This document shows, piece by piece, positions 43,501-55,517 of a DNA stretch of 64,000 bases (position 1 is the stretch's first letter; the number at the start of each line of letters is the position of its first letter). The DNA is from Bugula neritina (taxonomy: Eukaryota > Bryozoa > Gymnolaemata > Cheilostomatida > Bugulidae), in contig OZ037769.1 of the NCBI GenBank assembly GCA_964035545.1, positions 4,587,929 through 4,651,928 on the forward strand, in the 5' to 3' direction. Under the pieces are notes generated by a model, which saw only the letters and a list, made by a program, of their open reading frames with translations, did no database searches and was not told the origin of the DNA. Both the position numbers and the translations under genes were made by a program.

Positions 43501-46500
43501 AGGATAGAGGGCAACTTTAAATTTATTTAAGTTTTTTAAAAAGTCAGAAATTTAATTACAAAACAAACTAGTATTCTTCTGTAGACTTCTTTAAGAGCTT
43601 TCATCATAAAAATTAATAGCGAAATTTTTTCACAGTATGATAAATTGAGTTAATTTCTGCTTTACAAACATTTTCTTCAAATCTAAAGATTTACAACAAT
43701 TATTTACAAGAGTTTGACTGCTTTTAAGCACAAGTGCATTAGAAAATTCATAAATATTTTAAAAATTATTTCAAGGAGAAATTATTCTAAAATGAAGTAG
43801 AAAAACAAAGTAGAAAACTATTACCATCTGCCATTCAGGGTAAGAAAAATCCAAACCAACATGTGCCATGTAAATAGCAAACCCCTCGAGCAGCAACATG
43901 TCATCCCAGCTGGCAGGCGTCAAAAAGTTTCCAAACCACTAAAAATTGTCAATCATACCCAATGTTAAAAACAAGGATCTTAAATCATTAGTATTAATAG
44001 AAAATATAATATATTTTATAGCTACTTCTTCTAGAAAAAATAGTTTGACAGTATTAAAGTACTCAAGTTACTTTGTAATATTTTGAAACAGCTTTGATGA
44101 CAAGAAAAAAACTCCAGCCTTAAAATTATCTGAAAGCGTCAAGCTCTGTTAGTTCAGCTCAGTCAAATTTAATTCTTATTACAAAAACTGCTTTGACTAT
44201 TAAAAAAAACTATTATATCAGCTATAAAAACTTTTTTTAAGTCTGGTTATGCTGCTGCTTAGTTGACTTCATATTATATCACTGCAGTCTTGAGCTTACT
44301 CAGTGGTCCCGTGGGGTAATGGTTAGCACACTTGCTTACAAGCCGGAGGTCTCGGGTTCGAATCCCAGTGGGGGCAAAATTAATTTTCAATCGCATATAC
44401 TACACTTTAAAATTATAATAAACTCATAATTAAGTAACTTTATTATCACAATTGTTGGTGGTGAATCAAAAGATTATAAGGCTGGAACTACTGCAAGCGC
44501 AGTGAAGTATAATAATATTAACTGCACAAGAAATGAGAAATTAACACGAACTTGGTGGGCAAGCTGATGTGAGATGGTGAACACAGTTTTCTGTCTCTGG
44601 TAAACATCTGAAACTTCTGGGCTGTAAAGCAGTGTTTCTTCTCTGAATCCAATCAGTCCCCAGTTTTCAATAGATTTCGAAGGGAAGTCAGGAATTGCAA
44701 TTAAGTCTGCTTGCAAATCAATATTTTATAATAACAAAAACTTGCAGAAAAATAGCGAGCTCAATATAATAACTTTAAAAAGTACCAACACAAATAATTA
44801 AAACTTCAAATCGCACCTATTTTGGTGAGAGGATACCACATTTCAAAAAGCTTTTCGAAGTTTTCCAAAAGCATATCTGCTTGATCCAGAGCAAAATCAG
44901 TTTGATCAAAAACTGACTTTCTTGAACAGACTCTTATTTGAACCTAAAATATATTTCATAAAATTATATTATAGTTATTGTTGTTTTGAATTATTAAATT
45001 GCTTTTGAAATTCTTTTCAAGAAGTTTCATAAGTATATGAAACTTACATCACTTTTGGTAGTTTGATTCTTGCACTCAAAATTGTGAACAATTATAATAG
45101 CTAGGTGAGCCGTCGACATGAGAGAAGTTTCATTAAAGATGTCCATATTCCACTCATCACTCCTAAAATGTAGACGTTAATTTATTTTATTTGCATCAAC
45201 AAGTATAATTTAACTTACAAGCAATACATAATACAAGGTCTAAAATTAGAAATTCAGTTTTAAGTTATAAAGCACTGCATGCTTGATCTAAATAATATAA
45301 TACATTTTTTGATGAAGCAGCTCAGAACAGCTTCAACATTTTTTTAAAAAGTGACAGGTTTTCTTATTGTAAATCAGTGGTCTAAGCAAATATATATAGT
45401 AATATCGTTATTGAATTTGCTTTATATTAAACAATGAATACATATATTAGCAGCTTCTTAATTCTACACAGAGCTTCTATCCCAAATGAGCTTCACTAAA
45501 TCTCGGTGTTGCAGGCTTTGAAACAAGAAATAATAAGTAGCAGAATGCGTGAGTCATTTAATTAACAAATATATAATATTAGATATTTACTATCAGCTTT
45601 CTCTTTTATCTCATATAGTTTGCAACTTTTGGTTTAAACTATTTCTGTGCCAATTTGGCAAATGGACTTACATCTGCTCAGTCTTTATAAGTTCAGCATT
45701 TGAGAAAGCTGTGTAACCATTCTTCCTCCATACAGAAATGTTGAAAGTAGCTTTATACATCAGCTCATCAAAGCATGGGAAGATTTTTCTTGCTTGTGTA
45801 GGCTCAAACCTCGAAATGGCAACATACCTGCATGACATACAATGGAATACTATGTTATATAAGACTCAAAGTAACCAAGTTTTTGTATATTAATTATATA
45901 ACAAAACATTAAATTAACAGGTTTCGGCCTTACACTAAAACATACAGCTGAATTAGTTTGCAGTTTGAATCTAAGTTAAAACAACATTTAAATATACAGT
46001 GCTCCCTCCATGTTTCACTAAACTGCCAGTCCTGAAACTTTAATTTGTGGCATAATAGAATACCAGGTTCAGCTTACAGATTTGTTAAATTTAGTCATTT
46101 TGTCCCTATACAGACATACATGACCAACAAAGCAGGGTCCAAGTACTTCTAGTTACCTATAGAATTTCAGGAGAAATGGCTTTGTGAGAAATATGGAGGG
46201 AGCACTGTAATATCATTCTCAGATGCTAAAGCAACTTGTAAAAAGAGAAAATAAATGCATATCACCTTTCTAAAGTCAGATTATCAGCTTTGTCTACGTC
46301 AGCGTGACTATCATAGTACAAACCGCTGACATTTCTACTTAGTAGTCCATTATATTCAATCTCCAAGATATAACTCTGTTCCTCAACAAGAGGGGTTTCT
46401 GTCATAAACTTGACAAACTCTCTTTTCACATCGTAGAGCGGGCTGGTTGGAATGTTTATTACCGTCCCATCTGAAATTGAGCTGAATATCTATTATATTA

Positions 46501-49386
46501 TAAATGACAATGTATTATATGTTGCACTCAACTATGCATAAGCTATACTGTAAAAGAAGGCTTCAACTTAAAATTAAAATACAGAACCGATAACAAAAGC
46601 AGTTACTGTAATAGCCATAGTATATAATATAATATTAGTATAACAGACACAATTTATTGTATAATCTAATATAGTTAAAGCAGCTGCGGTCTAGGGGTTA
46701 GAGCAGTTGCCTAATAAACACGAAGTCATGGGTTCGAGCCCGTCAAAGGCCATTAATGGTGTTAGGAAGAGCATCCAGTCATAATTGCCCCATCTGAAAA
46801 GTCCTTAGTCTGATTTAACAAAAACTTTTCCATCAGGGGTTTCTCACAGAAACGATGATAGTTTTAAAACCGATATAATACATAACTTACAATATAATAA
46901 CATAATAATTGACACAATGTAAAATACTTTATTAAAATAAACACACTATGTGATGCACAATATTGTAATAGTACAGTAGACAACTAAATAAAAACATATT
47001 CTGTCATTTTATGACTTCGGCAAACATTAGAAAATTTGAAATACTACCTATGAAAGGGTTCCAGTAAAGTGCTGTGATATTTTATGAACTGCATGTCACA
47101 ACAGCTAGATTATGGAGCTACCAACACAGAATAATTTTTAATATTTTTAATATTTTTTATTATTTTTTATTATTTTTTAATATGCATTGACTTACTCAGC
47201 TCCGACAGTTTGCAAGAGGTGATGTTAAGTTGGCTGAGATGTAAAGTCACAATCCGAGTAGCGCTCAAGCATTTGAAGAGAATCCTAACACTGCCTTCAT
47301 TTGTGAATGTGCTGGGATCTGAATGATAGATATCTGGCTTTATCTCAATTTCGTAGCCGAGGGGCCTCAACCTAGGGGGAAGCTTCACTTCATATGGCTA
47401 AAATAAAGGAGTTTATAGTGTTATGCTATGTTATATCACACTACTTTGGGCTATATAACTCATGTGGGAACCCTAATAGAAATGCTTTTTGTTAAATCTC
47501 CCTAGGGACTTTTCAAGATGTGGCACAAAAGCAATTATGGCTGGATGCTCTTCCTAACATCAGCAATGGCTTTTACTGGGGTTCGAACCACTGAGATTCT
47601 GTTTATTAAGCTAGTGCTTTAACTCCGACAGCTACTCTCAACTATTTCATACTGTGTATTGAAGTATATTTCCTCAGTAGAACTTTTTAGTTCAGGGTGG
47701 GGTAGTAGAGCAGACTTACTATATCAGTAGTTGAAGGTGAGAAAGTAGCAAAAGAGCTTCTAGTTGTATCAGTAGAGAATGTTGTTGACTTGGTAGTTGT
47801 CTTCTCTGTGGTATGATCTATATCGGAATCACTCTCATTGGTTGTGCAAAATCCACTCTCAATGCCTAGTAAATACAACTTGATGTCAAACAATAAAAAT
47901 ATATTTAAATCATTAGAAAATAAAAATTCTTAACAGTGGTGTATGCTTTGCATTATATTTGAAGGAGAAAGAATTAAAAACAGTCACTGTGGGAATATAC
48001 AACAGAAAGAACGGCTAAATAAACTCAAGCTCTTACACTAACTTATCTTTTAGATATAGTATAATGATATACATATTTGTAAAGCAAATAATATATCGAA
48101 TACTTTGTTAGAACAATTGATACATATTGTATTTTTGCTCACATTTATTTATGCAGTCTTCACTGATTCCACTTTCACCCTTCCCCTCAACTTTCTGCAA
48201 AACAGAGCGACCACACTATGTCAATTAAAATCTAGTAGAACCTATATACATTAATACAAATGTGCAACTGATTTAGATTTTAAGCGTAGCACAATATTGA
48301 GTCAAAAAACATAGTTTCTCAATTCAAGCAGCTGTTGCATCTACTTCTGAACCTTAAAAATTCTCTACAACTTCACAGTCTAATCTATTCACAGACCAGG
48401 CTGATTCAAAGTTGAAGCAGTTTCACATTAATAGTAGCATGATGTCTCAATTTCATACAGTTACAAAACTATTATTACATAAATTTATTAACATAGTAAC
48501 AAGTAATAACTTGGTTTTTACCTCTCCACAGTTTGAGCTGACTGTCCCAGGTTTATTCATACAGTATATACCAAATCCTATGGCAGCAGACGCTGAGACC
48601 ACCATTAAAACCACCAGCACAGCTATTGTACCGTAACTCAGTTTAATTTCTGCCCTCTCTCTATTTTCTCCATTGTCTATTAACTGTACATTATCTTCAA
48701 TAAATTCAGCTTCTGCTGCTCCTTCCCCTTCCAATTCACCACCACCAGCACGGTACTGCACTCTTGACCTTCTACCAAATATTAACAAAGGGTTCGCCTG
48801 CAAGACTAACTTAGTTTTCTGAATTAAAGAATTAAGAAAAAGATTTCACCTGTTAAATTTTTAACAGAAAATAATCCTAGCCATACGCTATTTTGTCTGT
48901 AATTACAGTTTAGAACTATATTGCAAGTTAGAATTTGTCTTCTTTTTTTTCAGTAAAATTTCTAGGTGAGGGTAACTTCTTATGATAATTATCAACTTGG
49001 CCCTACTTATTTGCTGAAGTGTATGTATTAATACATTAACACTTTAGTACCTGCTAATCACCTTTATTCCTCAAGTTTCAATCTTATTAAACAATTTACT
49101 GGCCTAAATCTGTAACTGCTATTTTAATAAACAGTCTTATAATACATGGGCAAGCATAAAGCCTTCTATAGCTAAAAACATATCATATTTAGCAGAAAAG
49201 ATTTCATTCAAACAAAAAACTTAAATATATTACAATCATAAATAAAATTGCAAAGCCTATTTAAATATTAGTAAACACAAATTCATCAACACAAATTTAT
49301 AAATACAGGTCTACAAAAAGAAAATTTTTATCATGATTTATTAATTTTAAAAAACTCAAAAAAATGACTCACCTTCTGTTAGTCAT
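37507..49386 (-). CDS. M1 aminopeptidase-N-like type II membrane protein, 1055 aa, probably inactive
   Basis: Twenty-five exons, all phase-consistent: 49386-49373, 48771-48522, 48194-48143, 47865-47720, 47397-47196, 46470-46266, 45827-45672, 45162-45048, 44943-44817, 44706-44552, 43938-43825, 43480-43346, 43208-43143, 42776-42603, 42481-42384, 42089-41989, 41746-41619, 41480-41425, 41146-40999, 40343-40258, 39745-39635, 39332-39162, 38720-38580, 38104-38032, 37650-37507. Layout: basic cytoplasmic N-terminus (MTNRRRSR), membrane anchor about 49-73, Thr/Ser stalk, M1 domains, and a C-terminal ERAP1-like domain. Active M1 enzymes use GAMEN, HExxH-x18-E and a downstream Tyr to remove N-terminal residues. 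Here GAMEN is KSIEN (433-437), HExxH is HQLAH (469-473), the third zinc ligand Glu492 is kept, and the Tyr position is Val555. Zinc binding may persist, but catalysis is unlikely. Intron 18 has a GC donor (CAAG|GCAAGT). Confidence 0.92.
39838..40113 (+). mobile_element. Two broken family-1 SINE pieces around a poly-G tract (peptidase intron 20)
   Basis: A first tRNA-like piece (ccctgtggtgtaatgcttgcaag) ends in a run of G. A second G run near 39951-39969 follows, and a second 3' half (gcttgcaagctggaggtc ... GGTTCGAATCCC) ends at 40113. This looks like one element nested in or recombined with another. Confidence 0.6.
44305..44376 (+). mobile_element. tRNA-derived SINE head, family 1 (peptidase intron 10)
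   Basis: Same core as at 3916 with B box GGTTCGAATCCC and a gggggca end. It is preceded by the shared upstream motif (gagcttactcagtgg). Confidence 0.65.
45997..46207. mobile_element. 211-bp MITE, TA target site, Tc1/mariner-type ends
   Basis: Terminal inverted repeats: the left end starts CAGTGCTCCCTCCATGTTTC, and the right end read in reverse starts CAGTGCTCCCTCCATATTTC. TA dinucleotides flank both sides. No coding capacity. It lies in intron 6 of the peptidase gene. Confidence 0.85.
46676..46862 (+). mobile_element. SINE family 2 (peptidase intron 5)
   Basis: Head gcagctgcggtctaggggtt, B box GGTTCGAGCCC, body ttaggaagagcatccagtca, end near tttctcacag. A nearly full-length copy. Confidence 0.8.
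47455..47632 (-). mobile_element. SINE family 2, reverse orientation (peptidase intron 4)
   Basis: Reads in reverse as the family body (ggctggatgctcttcctaac) and B box (ggggttcgaacc). The head is degraded. Confidence 0.7.
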
Positions 49387-49854
49387 AGCTGAATCCCAAA
49401 GCAAATGAGGTACTGAACAGGCAAATAAACTCCTTAAATAATGATAGATAACAGCTTTTCTAAATATTTTCCAAAAGCCTGCTTTATTTAGCTAAAAAGC
49501 ATATTTTACAAAATAAATCTAAAATAGCATTAAAAAGCCAACATATTAGGTAAATATTTCATCAAAGTGTTGTAATATCCCAAATATAAGGTATGGCCAC
49601 TTCCTTGGAAATATTATGTTTTTGGTACTCACTATTTAGTCCTGTATCCACTGCAAGTAATAATATACCATATAGCAAAACAGAATAAAATCATTGTGCA
49701 TAAAATTTAAACATAATCTATGAATAGTTAGATGATATAATATGCTCTAATCTGTGATAGAACAAATTGTACAAATTATTCTTTATATATGTATATATGT
49801 ATATATGTATATAGGTATATATGTATATATGTATATATGTGTATACGTAAATGC

Positions 49855-49913
<59 letters not shown>

Positions 49914-50028
49914 AGTATATGTGTATGTATATAATTATGTATATGTATAAGTATATGTATATGTATATAATTATGTATATGTATAAGTATATGTATATAT
50001 GTATATATGTATATATGTATATATGTAT

Positions 50029-50061
<33 letters not shown>

Positions 50062-50886
50062 TAAGTATGTGTATAAGTATATGTATACGTATATAATTAT
50101 GTATATGTATAAGTATATGTGTATATATGTATATATGTATATATGTATATATGTATATATGTATATATGTATATATGTATATATGTATATATGTATATAT
50201 GTATATATGTATATATGTATATATGTATATATGTATATATGTATATCTAAATATGTATATGTACAATGTATATGTATGCACAATTTTGAGCAGATTCACA
50301 TTTATAAAGATTTGTAAACTCTTTCAAGTTGAACAGATTTATTGAACTATAGTTCAACATTTAAATAAATAAACTGATTTGTTTTTTCAATTGAAACTGT
50401 AAGTATTATGAGATCATGTGGAGATAATTAGGCTTTCCAGTTTTAATGATTCAAAGAATTGCTTCAGCCTATTCTTTCTTTTTTATTTTCTGAGTAAAAC
50501 TCCTTACATATAATAATTTGTTTGCTTCATGTATTGTTTTTACTGCCAACTTCTACAAATGTTGACTCGTAAAATACCTCAAGCAATCTGTGGTTTTTGT
50601 AAAGCATATTAGCTAATAATATTCAGATACTATCAAGAAAAGTTTTGTTTATAAAAACACATAAGATTTTATCTGGGATGTACGATAATTCATCGTTTTA
50701 GTTCCATCACTGCCCGACTGATCACAGTAATTATCCAGTTTACATTTATGCAATAAATCTATAAGATGGCTTAATCTGTTTTTTTAAGGATTAATTTTTA
50801 TTTCCATAAGTTAAAATTCTTTAGTATTTAATTTTTACGGCTATCGTCATATTTATGGCTGTCATTATTAATGAACATTTTGCACT
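49387..50886. other. Divergent intergenic region with a TATATG minisatellite
   Basis: Lies between the peptidase gene (minus) and peptide gene PP1 (plus), so both promoters should be here. It contains the tatatg repeat at 49784-50262. No further exon seen. Confidence 0.5.
49784..50262. repeat. (TATATG)n satellite, about 480 bp
   Basis: Blocks of tatatg and tatgta with rare tataag/tatacg variants. The long Tyr/Ile/Met and His/Ile frames on both strands are artefacts of this repeat. Confidence 0.98.
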
Positions 50887-50908
50887 AATAAAACTCTGAC
50901 ACCAGAAG
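50887..50908 (+). promoter_or_regulatory. Core-promoter-like element upstream of PP1
   Basis: A 22-bp element, AATAAAAC followed by tctgaCACCAGAAG. It matches 19 of 22 positions with 54839-54860, at a similar distance from the ATG (64 and 67 bases). It may be a TATA-like box plus start region; this is inference. Confidence 0.5.
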
Positions 50909-50972
50909 CTTGTAGCTTCAGTATTCAGCCAGCTGTCAATTGAAAAAGCAGTAAAAGCTTTTTACAGCAATT

Positions 50973-52128
50973 ATGGAGAACGTTGAGATCAATACGAAAG
51001 GCAAACAAAGAAAGTCTAACTCTAAAAGCTGCATACTGATAGTGCTTGCTGTAATACTCCTTGCTCAGACGAGTGTTGGTGTGGGATTGCTGACAACTGG
51101 CAAAGTTAACATCAGCTCAGATGTAGTCTGTGTCAAGCAGCTTTCACCTATAAGTCACATTGAGGTATGTGGTATTCTCAATTATACAATAGTATAGAGA
51201 GAGTGTTTTTAGAGCTGAATAAATGAGTATCTTCGCCATTTGTAGTGTTGAGTTTATCCAGTTTATTGCCCTGTGGTGTAATGGTTCACTCTCCTGCTTG
51301 CAAGCCAGAGGTTTTGGGGCTCGAATCTTAGTAATTTTATAGCATCCATCAATCTTATTGTATTATTGGTGCATAGCTATTAGATGTTTCCGCGTCTATT
51401 TGCTATTTCTGAATTAAATATAATAAAACTTTGTGATAGTTACCATAAAAAGTTGTTTCTTTCAAGTGTATTGCAGTTGACAATTTTATTTCTTAAATAT
51501 TTTGCCCATATATATGCTATCACATGAATATAGCAATATTACATTTTCCTGCCTATTAGTTGGCCTATTATCAATGTAGTTGCTTTTACTTTTCATTGAA
51601 GTTAAGACAATTGATCTCTCCAACAAACTTTGGACAAAGTCAGCTTGCTTACCACTGTGAACCATGCCTTTTAAATAAACAAATTTAATTAGTATTACTC
51701 TGTTTTATAACCTATACAAATATATCATTTGAAGCATGCCTGTATGTTCTATTGTAATAGGTAGTAATTATTTTGGTTGAAAAAAAATGCCAAGTTTTTT
51801 ATTTTTAAATATTTTACTTAATAAAAGCTTAATATTTAAAGAAACTATTACAAAAAATTTTCAAAGAGAGCTCACAGTAGATCTACAACTCTTGCCATTG
51901 TTTTGACTGGGTCAAAAATCTTAAGGAATTGGTATTTGTTGACTGAAATCTGCAAACTCTATTTTGTCAAAGTGTTTTAGACATTTTGTTTTTGTATGTT
52001 ATTAGAAAAGAGCTGCACCAAGAAGACCGATTAATGGTGGTTTACCCACCCTTTCAGATCCCAAGATAGGACGGTGCAGGATAACTCAACTTGTTCTTTG
52101 TGACAACCCTCCACGAATTACTTTATAA
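50973..52128 (+). CDS. PP1: putative small secreted or tethered peptide precursor, 104 aa
   Basis: Exons 50973-51164 and 52006-52128, phase 0 junction, TAA stop. I do not recognise the family. Seen: a Lys/Arg-rich N-terminus of about 18 residues; a hydrophobic segment at about 19-42 (signal peptide or type II anchor); a first cysteine in DVVC; a Lys-Arg pair as the first two residues of exon 2, a possible prohormone-convertase site; then a basic, Pro-rich stretch and a small loop CRITQLVLC close to the C-terminus. The paralogue PP2 starts 4 kb downstream and keeps the exon junction, KR pair, all three cysteine positions and the motif QTxxGVxLLxT in the hydrophobic region. A SINE lies in the intron. 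Role as hormone, defence or structural peptide cannot be told. Confidence 0.7.
51268..51342 (+). mobile_element. tRNA-derived SINE head, family 1 (PP1 intron)
   Basis: Core gccctgtggtgtaatggttc with a degraded B box (gggctcgaatctta) and the shared upstream gtgttgagtttatccag. Confidence 0.6.
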
Positions 52129-52707
52129 TGTAAACGGCATATGAGCTTGCATGTAGTTGAAGCTAAGTTTTATGTACTTTTTAACCACTAATTATGAATA
52201 TTAGTTGAAATATGCATTTTTGCTACATTTATAATAAACTGACTTTAATTTTTGCACTGCCTTATAAAAAGTACTATACAGCTATAACAATATACAACTT
52301 GCTTTTTGAAAATAAATATTATAAATTGAAAAGTCTCAATAGCATGTCTTCTGCAACTTAAAAATCAAATGTTTTACTTCTTAATTTCTTATTAAAATCA
52401 AGAAAAAAAGGAGTGTTTGGAACAATAAGCAAGCAGTTCATTTGTCCTAAAATCAATCACATACTCTAAATAACTATCAATAGTTTTTATTTAAATAAAT
52501 TTTTAAATTATGTTTCAATGTAAAACCTTATAAACTTTATATACAAAAGTTTGCTATAAAAACACCAGCTTTTTACTTGCTCTTTCAAACTTTTCAAGTA
52601 ATGTCACAAGAAGGTATCTGCTCTAGCAGTCATTAATAAATATCTATGACTAAATAACTCAATCAACTTGAACAACTTGAAATAAGGCAGATGTAAAAAG
52701 AAAATTT

Positions 52708-52795
52708 ACCCCTACCGGGATTCAAACCACAGACATCCAGCTTGCAAGCAAGCGGATACATCATTACACCACAGGGGCTGCTGGGTTAACTCATC
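52708..52795 (-). mobile_element. tRNA-derived SINE head, family 1, reverse
   Basis: Reads in reverse as the family core including gcccctgtggtgtaatgatg and B box GGTTTGAATCCC, preceded by the family's upstream motif (gagttaacccagcag). Confidence 0.65.
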
Positions 52796-53785
52796 ACTAC
52801 AGCAGCATGCATGTTTTTAAATGAAAAAAGTAGCCTACACTTTTACATTTTATTGATGGTAAAGTTATATTTATGTTTGACAGAAATTGCATGTGATAGA
52901 AGTTGCACATAACAGTTTGGCGTTGTACGCATAATGGTACATTTGACAAGGAAAGATTGCTCTATCTCTGTTTTAATGTTTAGTATATCTACTGCCAACA
53001 AACATTTTAGTTTTATTCTATCTGGTTATAGTCTAAGCCTTGTTTGCCTTCGCCTCCCTCTATACCTCCCCCCCCTCTGCAGGCACAAGTCAAACCTATT
53101 AGAACACCAAATGCATCACTTGCAGTTATTAAGGGCCATTCAAACCTTGCTTCATCTAAAATATCATCAAAGGGTTTGTGGAAATATTTGATTATATGTG
53201 TAATTTATTAAACTACATATCATAATAATTTAAATATAAACTACATTGTGAGAAAGAGGCCTTTGCACAATCAGTGAGTGCTCCCCCAACGTCTTTTCAT
53301 GGAGGATGTTGTGATCATTCTAAAATTATTATATTAAAACTTTGGTGAGCATCAGTAAACTACATTAAATGATATAGGCAATTATGTTGGTAAATTGTAA
53401 TACAAAAAAATTAATTTAATAAGATAAAAATAAAATGTCAGACGGGAAAATATGGTATAAGTGACTAATATTATACATATGCATGTGGTAGCTCATATAA
53501 TACATATTATGTAACACATTATATGTGTTATGTGATGTGTGTTCTAGTTGTTATGTAATATATAATCAATAGTAATCTCAAAATAATATAAAGACTTGTT
53601 ACTTGCAAAATGAATTAAAGCAAAACACTAAAAATAACTGTCAAATTAAAGTTTAGTCACTATTTTATTATGATCAGCACATTATAATTAGTGTTACTAG
53701 CTTCAAACATTTTGCAAACAAAGATAACAAACACTGATAAGATTTTGGCTTGTTTTGCTTAAATATGTCAAAACAAACGCGCACA

Positions 53786-53795
53786 CAATACACAC

Positions 53796-53841
<46 letters not shown>

Positions 53842-53885
53842 ACACACAACACACACACACACACACACTCGCACTCTCGCACACT

Positions 53886-53931
<46 letters not shown>

Positions 53932-53932
53932 A
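53786..53932. repeat. (CA)n microsatellite
   Basis: Mostly acacac, with gcactctcgcacactcgcgc interruptions. Cys/Val and His/Thr frames here are artefacts. Confidence 0.98.
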
Positions 53933-53986
53933 ACCTTGTTCAAGCACTTTTCAAATCCATTAATGTTCTTTCACATAGAAATAGAG

Positions 53987-54092
53987 ATTCAGAAAGTATA
54001 AAGTGTCTCATGACATGACCCACAAAGGCATGTATGTGACACATACATGCCTTTTGTGGGTCATGTCATGAGACACTTTATACTTTCTGAAT
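53987..54092. repeat. Near-perfect 106-bp inverted repeat
   Basis: Arms of 52 and 53 bp around a single central A. The only mismatch is one extra T in the right arm (cctttt against aaagg). It begins attcagaaagtataaagtg and ends with its complement. No TA or other target duplication is obvious. Confidence 0.92.
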
Positions 54093-54838
54093 TTCTGAGC
54101 TTGGTGTGTTTTAGCATAGAATTTGAAAAAACTGCTACTAAAATCATACCACATAACAAATGTAGAACCATTCTGACATTAGAAATGGTAATCTTACCAA
54201 GTACTTTGTTTATCACATTATCAGCTAGCTAAGTGGTGCTACCTGTTCCTTTAGCAAACTAGTGAAAACTGTCAATTATACTGAACTTAGATAAAAAACA
54301 AAAAGTACATAATTTAAGTTGTAAATTGTTTCCAAAACTTCATTTCTTAAATTTGCAAATGTTTATATAATGTAATACTTATCCTTATATATTTTTACAG
54401 CCGTAGACACCTGTTTGTTTTATTATAAGTTTATTTTGCAGAAAAAGATTCTTTCGGTAATATGGTTGTGAGATACATTAAAAGACTATCTATAATATTA
54501 TAATAATTAGTAAGTTTCAACACAGGTGCATGTAAGTTTTATGAGAAATGCACTTTAATTTGACTGATGACTTACTGACTTTATGATTTATTGAAATTCT
54601 TTAAAGCATTATATTCATAATCGCCAGCATAAGCTTGACAAATCTTGATCCTTACTGCATACCACTTTATTTTAATTAATTTTGCTACATTTACTGGAAT
54701 TTCACATCCTGTTAGTCTAAGATTGTTATTAATAATTCATACAAATCAGTATTAATACCTTTTAATAGTTTTTACTTTATAGCAATATTAATAACTTTAT
54801 CTTGTGAATTAATGTTCACTATAATTACCTGCTTTACT

Positions 54839-54860
54839 CATAAAACACTGGCACCAGAAG
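54839..54860 (+). promoter_or_regulatory. Core-promoter-like element upstream of PP2
   Basis: CATAAAAC followed by actggCACCAGAAG; the counterpart of 50887-50908, 67 bases before the PP2 start codon. Confidence 0.5.
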
Positions 54861-54927
54861 TAGTTTCAATTCAGTTTACTGTAAGTGTTGACGGAACGAG
54901 GCAACGATAAGTGACTGTTGAGACAAG

Positions 54928-55303
54928 ATGACTGATTTCTTGCTGAATAAAGGCCAAAAGATGGTTGATACAAAGAACTTGCTGCTGGCGTTGTTTACCA
55001 TAATGATTGTCGTACAAACCTGCTTCGGAGTGTGGCTGCTAATGACTGATCGACTCAATTTGGATCCAGACGTGACCTGCATAAATAAGTCTTTGGCAGC
55101 CAAACAACTTGAGGTAAGCCGAAATTTTTTCAAGAAATATTTTACCAGCTATCAGTAAAACTTGCTAAATTTCTACTAAAGTTAATTTAGTAGGAGCTAC
55201 ATGTATACATACAGCAGCTAATCTTTTCAAATAAATTTATATCTTATTCTATTTTGTTGTTGTGAAAGCTAATAGTAAAAAATTTAGTTTATAATATGAA
55301 AAT

Positions 55304-55356
<53 letters not shown>

Positions 55357-55380
55357 CACACACACACATATATATATATT

Positions 55381-55434
<54 letters not shown>

Positions 55435-55458
55435 AATATATATATATATGTGTGTGTG

Positions 55459-55517
<59 letters not shown>

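Larger units (their letters stand above)
52129..54838. other. Intergenic between PP1 and PP2
   Basis: Holds a reverse SINE (52708-52795), a CA microsatellite (53786-53932) and a near-perfect hairpin (53987-54092). No exon that I can support. Confidence 0.5.

Noticed and set aside
44305-44376. Functional tRNA gene
   Set aside because: Acceptor stem and B box look right, but the anticodon stem does not pair, and the unit recurs with shared non-tRNA flank, so SINE is the better reading.
48772-48803. Extending the peptidase N-terminus to MQANPLLIFG
   Set aside because: That start is a CTG-type codon within intron sequence. The ATG at 49386 plus the acceptor GGTAG before 48771 gives a phase-correct 14-nt first exon and a basic N-terminus typical of type II proteins.
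49718-50345. Four 70-190-codon frames of Tyr/Ile/His/Met
   Set aside because: Pure (TATATG)n repeat read in several frames.
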